Of a stretch of 26,821 nucleotides of DNA, positions 16,168 through 24,487 are shown piece by piece (position 1 is the first letter of the stretch; the number at the start of each line of letters is the position of its first letter). The stretch lies in contig JBMNTQ010000007.1 of NCBI GenBank assembly GCA_050945815.1, forward strand, positions 1-26,821, in the 5' to 3' direction. The notes under the pieces are model-generated. The model ran no database searches. It saw nothing but the letters and a program-made list of their open reading frames with translations, and was not told the origin of the DNA. The DNA is from JBMNTQ01 sp050945815. Lineage in GTDB: Bacteria; Bacillota; Clostridia; Christensenellales; JBMNTQ01. Both the position numbers and the translations under genes were made by a program.

Positions 16168-17093
16168 AGATCTGTTTTTTGGGAACGCCGGAATTTGCCC
16201 TGCCCAGCCTTCGGATGCTGGTCGAGGAGGGCTATGAAGTGGCGGCGGTGTTTACCCAGCCGGACCGACGGAAAAACCGGGGAAAGAAGCTTTTCGCGCC
16301 GCCGGTGAAAGAATATGCGCTGGAACGCGGAATTCCTGTGTATCAGCCTAATAAGATCCGGGAGGAATCGGCGGAGGATTTGCGCGGCATCCAGCCGGAT
16401 TTGCTGGTGACTGCGGCTTTTGGACAGATTCTTTCCCAGGAATTGCTGGATATTGCACCGCTGGGATGCATCAACGTGCATGGCTCGTTGTTGCCCAAAT
16501 ACCGGGGGCCTGCGCCGATTCAGTGGGCGATTATCAACGGAGAGACGCAGACCGGAATTACCACGATGTATACCGAGCGGGGCATCGACACCGGGGATAT
16601 GATACTCAAGCAGGCGACGGATATACTGGAGGGGGAGACTGCCGGAGAACTTAGCTTGCGCCTAGCGGATTTGGGTGCGGCGGTTTTACGGGAGACGCTG
16701 GTGCTGATTGAAAAGGGGGAGGCGCCTAGGCAGCCTCAGGATGAGGCGCAGGCGACGTATTTTCCTATGCTGAAGAAAACCGATGGCCTGCTGGACTTTC
16801 GCTGCAGTGCGCGGGAGGTTTATAACCGGGTGCGCGGGGTTTCTCCATGGCCAGGAGCATATGGTGAGATTGGCGGCGAGACGCTGAAAATCTGGAATGT
16901 GACTGTGGACGAAAGCCTTTCAGGCAGGCCGGGGGAAATTTTGTGTGCGGATTGTAAGGCGGGTATGGCGGTGGCCTGCGGTAGCGGCGGCATATTTGTT
17001 GAGGAGCTGCAGGCGCCTTGCTGCAAGCGAATGGATGCGCGGGACTACCTGCGGGGCAAAGAATTGCCGGGAGAATGTTTTGAATGTCTGTAA
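16164..17093 (+). CDS. fmt: Methionyl-tRNA formyltransferase
   Basis: This 309-residue enzyme transfers a formyl group from 10-formyltetrahydrofolate to initiator Met-tRNA. The N-terminal half has FLGTPEFALPSL and the catalytic triad of the formyltransferase fold: N104 and H106 in NVHGSLLPKYRG and D142 in GIDTGD. The C-terminal OB-like domain that grips the tRNA follows from about residue 205. The GTG start at 16164 overlaps the def stop by four bases and produces the expected MKICFLGTPEF beginning. The last ten bases overlap the start of rsmB. Confidence 0.96.
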   Translation: MKICFLGTPEFALPSLRMLVEEGYEVAAVFTQPDRRKNRGKKLFAPPVKEYALERGIPVYQPNKIREESAEDLRGIQPDLLVTAAFGQILSQELLDIAPLGCINVHGSLLPKYRGPAPIQWAIINGETQTGITTMYTERGIDTGDMILKQATDILEGETAGELSLRLADLGAAVLRETLVLIEKGEAPRQPQDEAQATYFPMLKKTDGLLDFRCSAREVYNRVRGVSPWPGAYGEIGGETLKIWNVTVDESLSGRPGEILCADCKAGMAVACGSGGIFVEELQAPCCKRMDARDYLRGKELPGECFECL

Positions 17094-18388
17094 GCGCTCG
17101 TGAGACGGCCTATTATATTTTAGAAGATGTGTTGGGCGAAGGGAAGTATTTGAACCTTGCTTTAAATGCCCGGCTGACGTCGAGCGGCTTGTCAGTCCGG
17201 GACAGGAATTTCGCGGCGCTTTTGGCGCGGGGCGTATTGGATCGTTTGATGCCGTTGGATTATGTTATCGGGCGATTTAATAAGAGCAAGCGTTTGCAGG
17301 GTAAGATCCGCCGGATCTTGCTATTGGGGGCGTATGAACTGCTGTTTTTAGAGAATTCCAACAGCGCGGCGGCTTGTAATGAATATGTTGCTTTGACAAA
17401 ACGATTGGGCAAGGGGCCGTTAGCCGGATTTGTCAACGCTTTGCTGCGCAGCATAGACCGCGAAAGGGAAGGAATACGCTATCCTGCTGCGGACAGTGTG
17501 CAGGCGCTGGCGTATGAATATAGTTGGCCGGAAGGGTTGATTCGGGAATGGCAAAAGAGCTATGACGATACAGCCATCCGCGAAATGCTGGAAGCTTTGC
17601 GCGTGCCTAACAGGACTTGCCTGCGCCGCAACCTTTTGAAGCTGGAGCAGGAAGACTTTTTGGCCTTGCTGCGAGAAAAGGGCTGGGAGAGCCGGGCGAC
17701 TCTATCGCCTTTTTGTGTGGAGTGTAAGGCCAGCGTCAGCGAAGACGAGGATTTTCTGGCTGGGATGTACAGCGTGCAAAGCCCTGCATCCAGCCTGGCC
17801 TGCGTTGCCTTGGAGGTTTTGCCTGGGCAAAGGATTTTAGACGCCTGCGCTGCGCCTGGGGGAAAGACCGCACTGATTGCGGAGATGATGGGCGATATTG
17901 GCGAAGTGTTGGCTTGGGATATTCACAGCCATCGGGTGGATTTGATTCGCAACCATGCCAGGCGGCTGGGTTTGCGCTGTATTTGTGCGCGGCAGCAGGA
18001 TGCTCTGGAGCCGGTGGAGGAGCTTTGGGGGACGTTTGATGCTGTGCTGGTGGATGCCCCCTGCTCGGGCTTGGGCGTTTTGGGCAAGAGTGATATCCGT
18101 TATCGCCTCAAGAGCGGGGACATTGAAGCGCTGGCTGCTGTTCAGCGACGGCTTTTAAACGTTTGCAGCCGGTATGTAAAGAAAGGCGGCGTTTTGGTAT
18201 ATTCCACCTGTACCATAAGCCGGCAGGAGAACCAGGACGTCGTGGACGCTTTTCTGGGCGCCAATCCGGAATTTTCTCTTTGTGAAGGCTTTGCTTTGAC
18301 GGACAAGCTAACGTTGGAGGATGGGATGTTGCAGTTTTTACCCCAGACTCATGGAGAAGGATTTTTTATTGCGAGGATGATGAGATGA
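17084..18388 (+). CDS. rsmB: 16S rRNA (cytosine-967-C5)-methyltransferase RsmB
   Basis: This 434-residue SAM-dependent enzyme makes m5C967 in 16S rRNA. The N-terminal 140 residues form a NusB-like RNA-binding domain (ARETAYYILEDVL, then FVNALLRSI). The methyltransferase domain has CAAPGGKT for SAM binding, DAPCSGLGVLG with one active-site cysteine, and VYSTCTIS with the catalytic cysteine. The ATG at 17084 lies inside the end of fmt (ten-base overlap). The stop overlaps the rlmN start in ATGA. The order fmt-rsmB-rlmN is the usual Firmicutes order. Confidence 0.95.
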   Translation: MSVSARETAYYILEDVLGEGKYLNLALNARLTSSGLSVRDRNFAALLARGVLDRLMPLDYVIGRFNKSKRLQGKIRRILLLGAYELLFLENSNSAAACNEYVALTKRLGKGPLAGFVNALLRSIDREREGIRYPAADSVQALAYEYSWPEGLIREWQKSYDDTAIREMLEALRVPNRTCLRRNLLKLEQEDFLALLREKGWESRATLSPFCVECKASVSEDEDFLAGMYSVQSPASSLACVALEVLPGQRILDACAAPGGKTALIAEMMGDIGEVLAWDIHSHRVDLIRNHARRLGLRCICARQQDALEPVEELWGTFDAVLVDAPCSGLGVLGKSDIRYRLKSGDIEALAAVQRRLLNVCSRYVKKGGVLVYSTCTISRQENQDVVDAFLGANPEFSLCEGFALTDKLTLEDGMLQFLPQTHGEGFFIARMMR

Positions 18389-19434
18389 AGCTTTTGACCT
18401 CTTATTTGCCGGCGGAACTTGAGGAGATTGCTCTGTCGCTGGGGGAGAAGCGGTTTCGCGGGAAGCAGCTTTTTCAGTGGGTTCAGCGGGGAGAGCCTAT
18501 CTCTTCTATGGGCAATTTGCCCGAGGCGTTTCGCGGGAGGCTGGAGAAAGACTATGTTTCGGACGGGGTGTTGATTCGGCAGGTGGCTGGTTCGGCCGAG
18601 GATGGAACGGAGAAATATCTGTTTGAGTTGGCGGATGGAAACCTGATTGAAGGGGTTTCGATGCGCTATTCCTATGGGAATACCTTGTGTATATCCTCTC
18701 AGGTGGGCTGCCGGATGTGCTGCGCTTTTTGCGCTTCTACTATAGGAGGCTTGGTGCGCAACCTGGAGAGCGGGGAGATGATGGGGCAGGTGATTGCTGT
18801 CAATCGGCATCTGGGCGGCACGCTGAAGCAGCGGGCTGTGGGGAATGTTGTGATAATGGGCAGCGGGGAGCCTTTGGACAACTATGAGAATGTGGTAAAA
18901 TTTTTACATCTAGCCGCGCACCGGGAGGGCTTGAACATCAGCCCGCGAAACATATCCCTTTCAACCTGTGGGATCGTTCCGGGAATTTATGACCTTGCCC
19001 AGGAGAGCTTGCCGATAACCCTGTGTATTTCTTTGCACGGGCCTACAGATGAGATACGTAGAAAACTTATGGGGATTGCCAATGCGTATAAAATAGATGA
19101 AATTTTGGACGCAGTGCGTTATTATATTAAGCAGACAGGCCGTCGGGTTATCTTTGAATATGCCCTGATTGACGGGATTAATGACAGTGAAGATTGTGCG
19201 GCGGGCTTGGCGCGCTTGCTTCGTGGCTTGCAATGCCATGTGAATGTAATCCCTTTGAACCCTGTGGCGGAGTGTGGGTTTGCTGCCAGCAGCGAGGCTG
19301 TAACGGCTGCGTTTTTGAGCAGATTGGAGCACGAACGGATATCTGCCACGCGGCGGCGGCGTATGGGCGCGGATGTTGATGGCGCCTGTGGACAGCTTCG
19401 GCGCAGAGTTCTTTCGGAAATAGGGGAGGGATAA
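18385..19434 (+). CDS. rlmN: 23S rRNA (adenine-2503-C2)-methyltransferase RlmN
   Basis: This 349-residue radical SAM enzyme methylates C2 of A2503 in 23S rRNA and probably also A37 of some tRNAs. The iron-sulfur cluster motif CxxxCxxC is C109, C113 and C116. The two mechanistic cysteines are visible as C102 in LCISSQVG and C335 in ACGQL. GSGEP and the LSTCGIVPGI segment match the family. An extra cysteine, C112, sits inside the cluster motif before C113. The start overlaps the rsmB stop (ATGA). The homologous Cfr resistance enzyme is less likely given this operon position. Confidence 0.95.
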   Translation: MKLLTSYLPAELEEIALSLGEKRFRGKQLFQWVQRGEPISSMGNLPEAFRGRLEKDYVSDGVLIRQVAGSAEDGTEKYLFELADGNLIEGVSMRYSYGNTLCISSQVGCRMCCAFCASTIGGLVRNLESGEMMGQVIAVNRHLGGTLKQRAVGNVVIMGSGEPLDNYENVVKFLHLAAHREGLNISPRNISLSTCGIVPGIYDLAQESLPITLCISLHGPTDEIRRKLMGIANAYKIDEILDAVRYYIKQTGRRVIFEYALIDGINDSEDCAAGLARLLRGLQCHVNVIPLNPVAECGFAASSEAVTAAFLSRLEHERISATRRRRMGADVDGACGQLRRRVLSEIGEG

Positions 19435-19435
19435 T

Positions 19436-20212
19436 GTGATTTTTGCAGGGGTTTCCAATGTTGGCCTGAAACGCTCCAACAATGAGGACGCTTTCTATAT
19501 TCCCAACGGAGAAGGCCGCAGCATCATGATCGTAGCAGACGGCATGGGCGGACACAATGCCGGAGAGATTGCATCCGGTGCTGCTGCTGAAGCTGTAGCG
19601 GATTATTTGAACGAATGTCCGTTGGAGGAATTGCAAACAAGGCCGGAGGCCTTGATGGAGGCTGCGATTCGCCGGGCGAATGTGGTGGTGAAGTCGTTGA
19701 GCTGTACCCGGGGGGATTATTCTGGGATGGGCACCACCATGACTGCCGTATTGTTTTTAAATGGACGGGCGATTATTGGCCATGTGGGCGATTCGAGAAG
19801 CTATCATTTTACGGATGGCGCCCTGCATTGCATTACCACCGACCATTCTCTGGTGCAGGAGTTGCTGGACATGGGGGAGATTACTGACAAGGAGGCGGCT
19901 GACCATCCGCAGCGAAATGTAATTACGCGGGCATTGGGCCTTCACTATGACGTGGGAGTGGACGTTTTTAATGCGTCGTTTACGAAAGGCGACATTTTGC
20001 TGCTTTGCTCCGACGGACTGACGGGGCATCTTTCCGATGAGGAGATTGAGCGTTTGATTGTCTGCCGCAAGATGAGAGGGGAATGCTTGGCGCAGCAAAC
20101 GCTGGATGAGATATGCAATTTGATGATGCGCGCTGCTCTTTCTCGGGGTGGGACGGATAACATTACCATCGCGCTGGCGCACCAGAATCAAGGGGGAGGA
20201 GATTGCTTATGA
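19436..20212 (+). CDS. prpC: PP2C-type Ser/Thr protein phosphatase PrpC/Stp
   Basis: This 258-residue metal-dependent phosphatase reverses phosphorylation by the kinase encoded next. The PP2C motifs appear in order: RSNNEDA (D18), VADGMGGHNAGE (D35), GDSR, TTDHS, CSDGLTGH and GGTDNIT, covering the metal-binding aspartates. It has no membrane segment, so it is cytosolic. The GTG start at 19436 has GGGGAGGG five bases upstream and follows the rlmN stop by one base. The stop overlaps the kinase start in ATGA, so phosphatase and kinase should be made in a coupled ratio. Confidence 0.95.
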   Translation: MIFAGVSNVGLKRSNNEDAFYIPNGEGRSIMIVADGMGGHNAGEIASGAAAEAVADYLNECPLEELQTRPEALMEAAIRRANVVVKSLSCTRGDYSGMGTTMTAVLFLNGRAIIGHVGDSRSYHFTDGALHCITTDHSLVQELLDMGEITDKEAADHPQRNVITRALGLHYDVGVDVFNASFTKGDILLLCSDGLTGHLSDEEIERLIVCRKMRGECLAQQTLDEICNLMMRAALSRGGTDNITIALAHQNQGGGDCL

Positions 20213-22092
20213 TTACAAAGCTACACTCCCGCTATGAGATTCTGGAGGAGGTGGGCTGCGGTGGCATGGCTACCGTTTACAAAGCCCGGAAAAAGCAGAC
20301 CGGGGAAATTGTTGCTTTGAAGGTTTTGAAGCAGGAGTTTATTACCAATGCCGGTTACTTGCGGAATTTTATCAAGGAGGGAGAATCGCTGGAGGGCTTT
20401 TCCCATGAAAATATTGTCGGCATCAATGAATTGGAGTGTATAGACGGCGTTTACTATATCGAAATGGAATACATCGAAGGGGAGACGCTGAAGGAGTATG
20501 TGCGCCGAAAGGGACCTTTGCCTTGCAAGGAAGCGGCGGATATTGCCATTCAGATTTGCCGTGCTCTGGCTTATACCCATGAAAAGAATTTGATTCACCG
20601 GGATATTAAATCGCAGAATATTCTGATTTTGAGCGATGGGAAAATTAAAGTCGCAGATTTTGGAATTGCCCGGGATGTTAGTTCTTCCACCATGACCTAT
20701 GGCGGCGACGGTGTGATGGGTTCGGTGCATTATCTATCGCCGGAGCAGGCCCGGGGCGAGACTGTGGGCAAGAAGACCGACATCTATTCTCTGGGGATTG
20801 TTTTGTATGAGATGCTGACCGGTTCTCTGCCCTTTACTGGGGATACGACGGTGGCTATTGCCTTGAAGCACATCAATGAGGAGGTTCCGCCGCCGGAGTT
20901 GACGGTTCCTTCTATTCCCCGGGCTTTTAGCAATATTGTGCGCAAAGCTACCCACAAGGAGCCGCGCTTGCGCTACGCTACCATGGCGCAGCTTGAGGCG
21001 GACTTGGTTGCTACGCGAGACATGCCCTGTGACGTGCGTGATGGCGGGGAAGGCAGGATTATACTGAACCCCATCGACCCAGAGGACCCTTCGGCTTTCC
21101 GGGGAGGGCAGCCGGCAACTGAAAGACGGGGCAAGGAGCCGATGGTTCGCATCGGACGATTGGTATTGCTCGCCTTTTTTATATTGGCTGTCATTTTGGT
21201 GATTATATTGGTGGGCATGAATGTGTTTAATAAAGGGGAGGATTCTCCGGTGGCTTTGCCGGATTTGTATGGGATGTCCCTGGCGGATGTGCGTGCGATG
21301 CAGCAGATGAACGGTATTCTGTTGGAGGTCGGCTATGCGGACAGCTTGGAGATGGTGGATACTGTGATTGCTCAATCTCCTTTGCCGGATACGCAGATCA
21401 GACAAGGAGACACCGTTTACCTTACGGTTAGCGAGGGGCCGGCTATGGTGACGGTGCCGCCCTTGGAAAGGCTTAGCTTGGACGCTGCGACACAAGAACT
21501 CAGGGAACAGGGGCTGCAGGTTGGGAAGATTAACTACGGCACCAGCGAGCTGCCGGAGGGCAGCGTGTTTTCCCAGTCACCTTCGGCGGGCAATGAGCTT
21601 TCTCCGGGGGATACGGTGGACTTATGGTTGAGCAGTGATAACTTTGTGTTGCCGGATTTGGCAGGCCTGCCCTTGGAGCAGGCGGTGGTGGAACTGGAGA
21701 ATGCGGGGTTTAGCTTGGGCTTTGTTTATCAGCAGCAGAGCAGCCTGATGCCGGGCTATGTAGTTGACAGCGAGGTTTATGCGACCGGCGGGCAGCCTTT
21801 TGCTAAAACTGTGGACTTGACAGTGAGCACCTTGGAGGCAGATCATGCCGTAGAGGTTGCCATTGTTTTGCCCCAGATGGAAGCGGCCAGCGAGGTTGTT
21901 GCTACGGTGGAGGAGATGCCCGGAATTGAAGTGGTACAATACTATGGAACTTCGGGGGTGGGGGATGAGAAGCTGAATTTGGAATTATACTCAGATAGTG
22001 CTGCGATTAAAACTTTGCGGGTTTATATCGATGGCAAGGAGCAGGTGAAGCGGGACATTAGCTTTCAGCCTGTGAGGGAGGCAGAGAATTGA
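20209..22092 (+). CDS. prkC: PASTA-domain Ser/Thr protein kinase PrkC/StkP
   Basis: This 627-residue membrane kinase senses muropeptides or lipid II outside and phosphorylates proteins inside; in Bacilli it affects spore germination and cell-wall balance. The kinase domain (about 9-270) has the GCGGMATVY loop, K38, catalytic D132 in HRDIKSQN, D150 in DFG, and SPE at 177-179; the activation loop holds Ser158-160, Thr161 and Thr163 as possible phosphosites. A juxtamembrane linker is followed by one membrane helix (about 317-337). Outside are three PASTA repeats (about 347-409, 413-476 and 479-541) and then a further 80-residue segment. ATG 20209 overlaps the prpC stop; GGAGGAG is seven bases upstream. 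Confidence 0.95.
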   Translation: MITKLHSRYEILEEVGCGGMATVYKARKKQTGEIVALKVLKQEFITNAGYLRNFIKEGESLEGFSHENIVGINELECIDGVYYIEMEYIEGETLKEYVRRKGPLPCKEAADIAIQICRALAYTHEKNLIHRDIKSQNILILSDGKIKVADFGIARDVSSSTMTYGGDGVMGSVHYLSPEQARGETVGKKTDIYSLGIVLYEMLTGSLPFTGDTTVAIALKHINEEVPPPELTVPSIPRAFSNIVRKATHKEPRLRYATMAQLEADLVATRDMPCDVRDGGEGRIILNPIDPEDPSAFRGGQPATERRGKEPMVRIGRLVLLAFFILAVILVIILVGMNVFNKGEDSPVALPDLYGMSLADVRAMQQMNGILLEVGYADSLEMVDTVIAQSPLPDTQIRQGDTVYLTVSEGPAMVTVPPLERLSLDAATQELREQGLQVGKINYGTSELPEGSVFSQSPSAGNELSPGDTVDLWLSSDNFVLPDLAGLPLEQAVVELENAGFSLGFVYQQQSSLMPGYVVDSEVYATGGQPFAKTVDLTVSTLEADHAVEVAIVLPQMEAASEVVATVEEMPGIEVVQYYGTSGVGDEKLNLELYSDSAAIKTLRVYIDGKEQVKRDISFQPVREAEN

Positions 22093-22949
22093 TGCGGGAA
22101 GGGCTTTTATATAAGGGTGTGGGCGGATTCTACTCGGTGTTATCCGACGGGAAGCAGACAGTTTGCCGCGCGGCGGGCAGGCTGCGCCTGGATGGCCCTT
22201 TGAAGGTGGGTGACCGGGTTTTGTTTGAGGAGGGACAGCCCCATGGGTTTATCAGTGAAATGTTGCCGCGGAAAAATGAGCTGGTTAGGCCCGCAGTGGC
22301 GAATATAGATGTTTTAGTGATCGTGCTTTCGCCTGAACCCAAGCCGGATTACCTTTTGTGTGATAAACTTTTGTTGCAGGCGCATTTGGCGGGGGTGGAA
22401 CCGGTTTTGTTTGCGAATAAGGAGGATATGGGGAGGGGCGAGATATTGGAGCCGTATGTCGCAGCCGGGTTTCCCTTGCTTTGCGGCTCGGCTATAAACG
22501 GTACCGGGGTGGAGGCGTTGCTGGGGCGGGTTTTGGGGAAGATTTGCTGTATGGCGGGACAGTCGGGCGTGGGCAAGAGCTCGCTGCTCAATGCTATGCT
22601 GCCGGGGGTTTCCCTGCCTACTGCCGGGATGAGCCGCAAGACTGCCCGGGGGACGCATACCACCCGGCATGTGGAGCTGCTTGCGCTGCCCGGGGGTGGA
22701 TATATTGCGGACACGCCGGGATTTAGCGTGTTGGCGCCGGGGCCGGCAGAGGAGCGTGAGGTTGTACAGGCGTATCCGGAATTTCGTTCTTTGCCGCCGT
22801 GTCGGTTTTCTGATTGTTTGCACTGTGGAGAGGAAGGCTGTGCACTGGAGGGCGGGCTGGAGGACGGCAAAATCCACCCTGTGCGCTACCAGAATTATAT
22901 TGCTTTGTTGGATGAAATTTCAGAATGGAGGAAAAAACAATATGACTAA
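22092..22949 (+). CDS. rsgA: Ribosome small subunit-dependent GTPase RsgA/CpgA
   Basis: This 285-residue circularly permuted GTPase assists late maturation of the 30S subunit. An N-terminal OB fold (to about 70) precedes the GTPase motifs in permuted order: NKED (G4), then AGQSGVGKSSL (G1), TTRH (G2 region) and DTPGF (G3). The C-terminal zinc site is C-x4-C-x-H-x5-C within PPCRFSDCLHCGEEGC. ATG 22092 overlaps the kinase stop by one base (TGATG); GGGAGG lies about ten bases upstream, and the TTG three bases earlier is less likely. CpgA is a known PrkC substrate in B. subtilis, which fits this position. Confidence 0.95.
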   Translation: MREGLLYKGVGGFYSVLSDGKQTVCRAAGRLRLDGPLKVGDRVLFEEGQPHGFISEMLPRKNELVRPAVANIDVLVIVLSPEPKPDYLLCDKLLLQAHLAGVEPVLFANKEDMGRGEILEPYVAAGFPLLCGSAINGTGVEALLGRVLGKICCMAGQSGVGKSSLLNAMLPGVSLPTAGMSRKTARGTHTTRHVELLALPGGGYIADTPGFSVLAPGPAEEREVVQAYPEFRSLPPCRFSDCLHCGEEGCALEGGLEDGKIHPVRYQNYIALLDEISEWRKKQYD

Positions 22950-23592
22950 AATTGCACCATCTATTTTATCTGCGGATTTCGCTTTTATGGGGGACGCAGT
23001 AAAAACTTTGGAGAAATGCAAGGCAGACTATATTCATGTGGATGTGATGGACGGGCAGTTTGTGCCGAATATCACCTTTGGACAGCAGATGGTTCGCGCT
23101 TTGAAAAAGAATACTTCGGTGCCTTTGGATGTACATCTGATGATTGATAAGCCCGAACGCTTTGTGGATGAGTTTATCGATGCGGGCGCGGACATTTTGA
23201 CTGTGCACCAGGAGGCGACGCTGCATTTGCATCGTACTATACAGATGATTAAGAAGCGCGGCATCAAGGTGGGCGTATCCTTGAATCCGGCAACGCCGGT
23301 GGAAATGCTTAAAAGCATTTTCGAGGAACTGGATTTGGTGTTGATTATGACGGTGAACCCGGGGTTTGGCGGCCAGAAATTTATTGAGCCGATTTTGAAA
23401 AAAATCCAGAAGCTTGCTGCAATTCGGGAATATTTTAAGTATGATTTTGAGATTGAGGTGGATGGCGGCATCAACGAGCAGACTGCTCCTTTGGTCAAAA
23501 AGGCTGGGGCGGATATTCTGGTGGCAGGCAACGCGGTGTTTGGGGCGCCGGATATTGAAGCGGCCATCAAGCTTTTGAAGGAAGTGGAATAG
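22942..23592 (+). CDS. rpe: Ribulose-phosphate 3-epimerase
   Basis: This 216-residue TIM-barrel enzyme interconverts ribulose 5-phosphate and xylulose 5-phosphate in the pentose phosphate pathway. It begins KIAPSILSADF, and has HVDVMDGQFVPN and HLMI with metal ligands, NPGFGGQ for phosphate binding, and VDGGIN with the second catalytic aspartate. ATG 22942 has GGAGG ten bases upstream and overlaps the end of rsgA by eight bases. A long in-frame extension upstream into rsgA is a shadow frame. Rpe following rsgA is conserved in Firmicutes. Confidence 0.96.
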   Translation: MTKIAPSILSADFAFMGDAVKTLEKCKADYIHVDVMDGQFVPNITFGQQMVRALKKNTSVPLDVHLMIDKPERFVDEFIDAGADILTVHQEATLHLHRTIQMIKKRGIKVGVSLNPATPVEMLKSIFEELDLVLIMTVNPGFGGQKFIEPILKKIQKLAAIREYFKYDFEIEVDGGINEQTAPLVKKAGADILVAGNAVFGAPDIEAAIKLLKEVE

Positions 23593-23596
23593 ACCT

Positions 23597-24238
23597 ATGA
23601 AGAAGGGCGTGCTTCTTTTAAATGGAGATGCGCCGCCAAAGGATTTGGTGAAGCCGGATGTGGCGGGTGCAGTTGTGTTCTGCTGTGATGGTGCGGCTTC
23701 TTGGGCGAAGGAATACGGGCTGCCTGTGCATCGTCTGATTGGGGATATGGATTCGATTCATCCCCATGACCTTGCATATTTCAAGGCATGCGCAGATTGT
23801 GAAATCATGCAGCTAGAACCGGAAAAGGATCAGACGGACGCCCATGTTGCCATATTGCAGGCAGCGGACATGGGTATTGAGCTGCTGCGGATTTTCGGCG
23901 GCCGGGGGGGACGCTTGGATCATAGCTTGACCAATGTGTTGCTGCTGTTGCTGGCGAAGCGGCAGGGGCTAGAGCGAACCGAGATGGTGGATGAATATGG
24001 AACGGCGTTCCTTGCGGAGCCCGTGGTAGAGATAGAGGGCAGAGCGGGGCAGCTGGTTTCGTTGGTTTCGTTGGATGACAGCGCCCGTGTGTTGCAAACC
24101 CAGGGCCTATATTATCCTTTGCATAACCGGTCGCTGCCTATGGGAGACTCACTGTTTGTCAGCAATTATATGACACAAGAGCGAGCGAAGATTCATCTGA
24201 CCGGGAGGGTATTGGTGATTTTGCCCCGAAAAAACTAA
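23597..24238 (+). CDS. thiN: Thiamine diphosphokinase (ThiN)
   Basis: This 213-residue enzyme converts thiamine to thiamine diphosphate using ATP. The catalytic-domain motifs are present: CDGAASWA, GDMDSI, EKDQTDAHVAI with acidic metal ligands, and GGRGGRLDHSLTN. The C-terminal beta domain (about 140-210) binds thiamine at the dimer interface. The ATG starts four bases after the rpe stop with only a weak GGAAGTGG upstream, suggesting coupling to rpe. It is followed by the small-gene cluster with spoVM, matching the thiN-spoVM order of B. subtilis (where thiN was called yloS). Confidence 0.93.
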   Translation: MKKGVLLLNGDAPPKDLVKPDVAGAVVFCCDGAASWAKEYGLPVHRLIGDMDSIHPHDLAYFKACADCEIMQLEPEKDQTDAHVAILQAADMGIELLRIFGGRGGRLDHSLTNVLLLLLAKRQGLERTEMVDEYGTAFLAEPVVEIEGRAGQLVSLVSLDDSARVLQTQGLYYPLHNRSLPMGDSLFVSNYMTQERAKIHLTGRVLVILPRKN

Positions 24239-24260
24239 AAAACAGGCATGATGGGCCGTT

Positions 24261-24302
24261 GCCCCGAGTATGATGATAATAGAAATGCTCGGGGTGATTT
24301 TT
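24261..24302 (+). promoter_or_regulatory. Hairpin after thiN overlapping the ribosome binding site of the next small gene
   Basis: CCCCGAGTAT (24262-24271) pairs with ATGCTCGGGG (24285-24294) with one G-T pair and a 13-base loop; G24261-T24295 could add another wobble pair. Five Ts stand at 24298-24302, three bases after the stem. The 3' arm contains the GGGGTGA Shine-Dalgarno of the 55-residue gene that starts at 24303. It could end the thiN transcript, mask the ribosome binding site, or do both. Confidence 0.6.
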
Positions 24303-24470
24303 ATGGCTTTTTGTTTTCGCAAGTCCACAAAGAAGATCATTGGCATCATTCTTGCCATTGTAGGCGGTATTATAATTTTGATTGCCATGCCCTGCTGGCT
24401 TTGGCTGGTGGCGGCTGGGGTAACGCTGATACTGGTCGGACTGCTACTTTTCAATACGCGCAGGTGTTAG
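24303..24470 (+). CDS. Small membrane protein, two predicted transmembrane helices
   Basis: I do not recognise this family. The 55-residue product begins MAFCFRKSTKK, a short basic cytoplasmic end, followed by two hydrophobic helices (IIGIILAIVGGIIILIAM, then WLWLVAAGVTLILVGLLLF) joined by a tight PCW turn, and ends NTRRC. A hairpin topology with both ends inside is likely from the flanking positive charges. ATG 24303 has GGGGTGA five bases upstream; in-frame ATGs at 24270 and 24273 lie in the hairpin and have no such site. It ends 17 bases before spoVM, so the two are probably co-expressed. A role in sporulation is inference from that neighbour only. Confidence 0.62.
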   Translation: MAFCFRKSTKKIIGIILAIVGGIIILIAMPCWLWLVAAGVTLILVGLLLFNTRRC

Positions 24471-24487
24471 AGTGGAGGTGGCGCAAT

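Noticed and set aside
22669..22941. N-terminal extension of ribulose-phosphate epimerase by 91 codons
   Set aside because: It is a shadow of rsgA; the epimerase barrel starts at the ATG at 22942 with GGAGG upstream.
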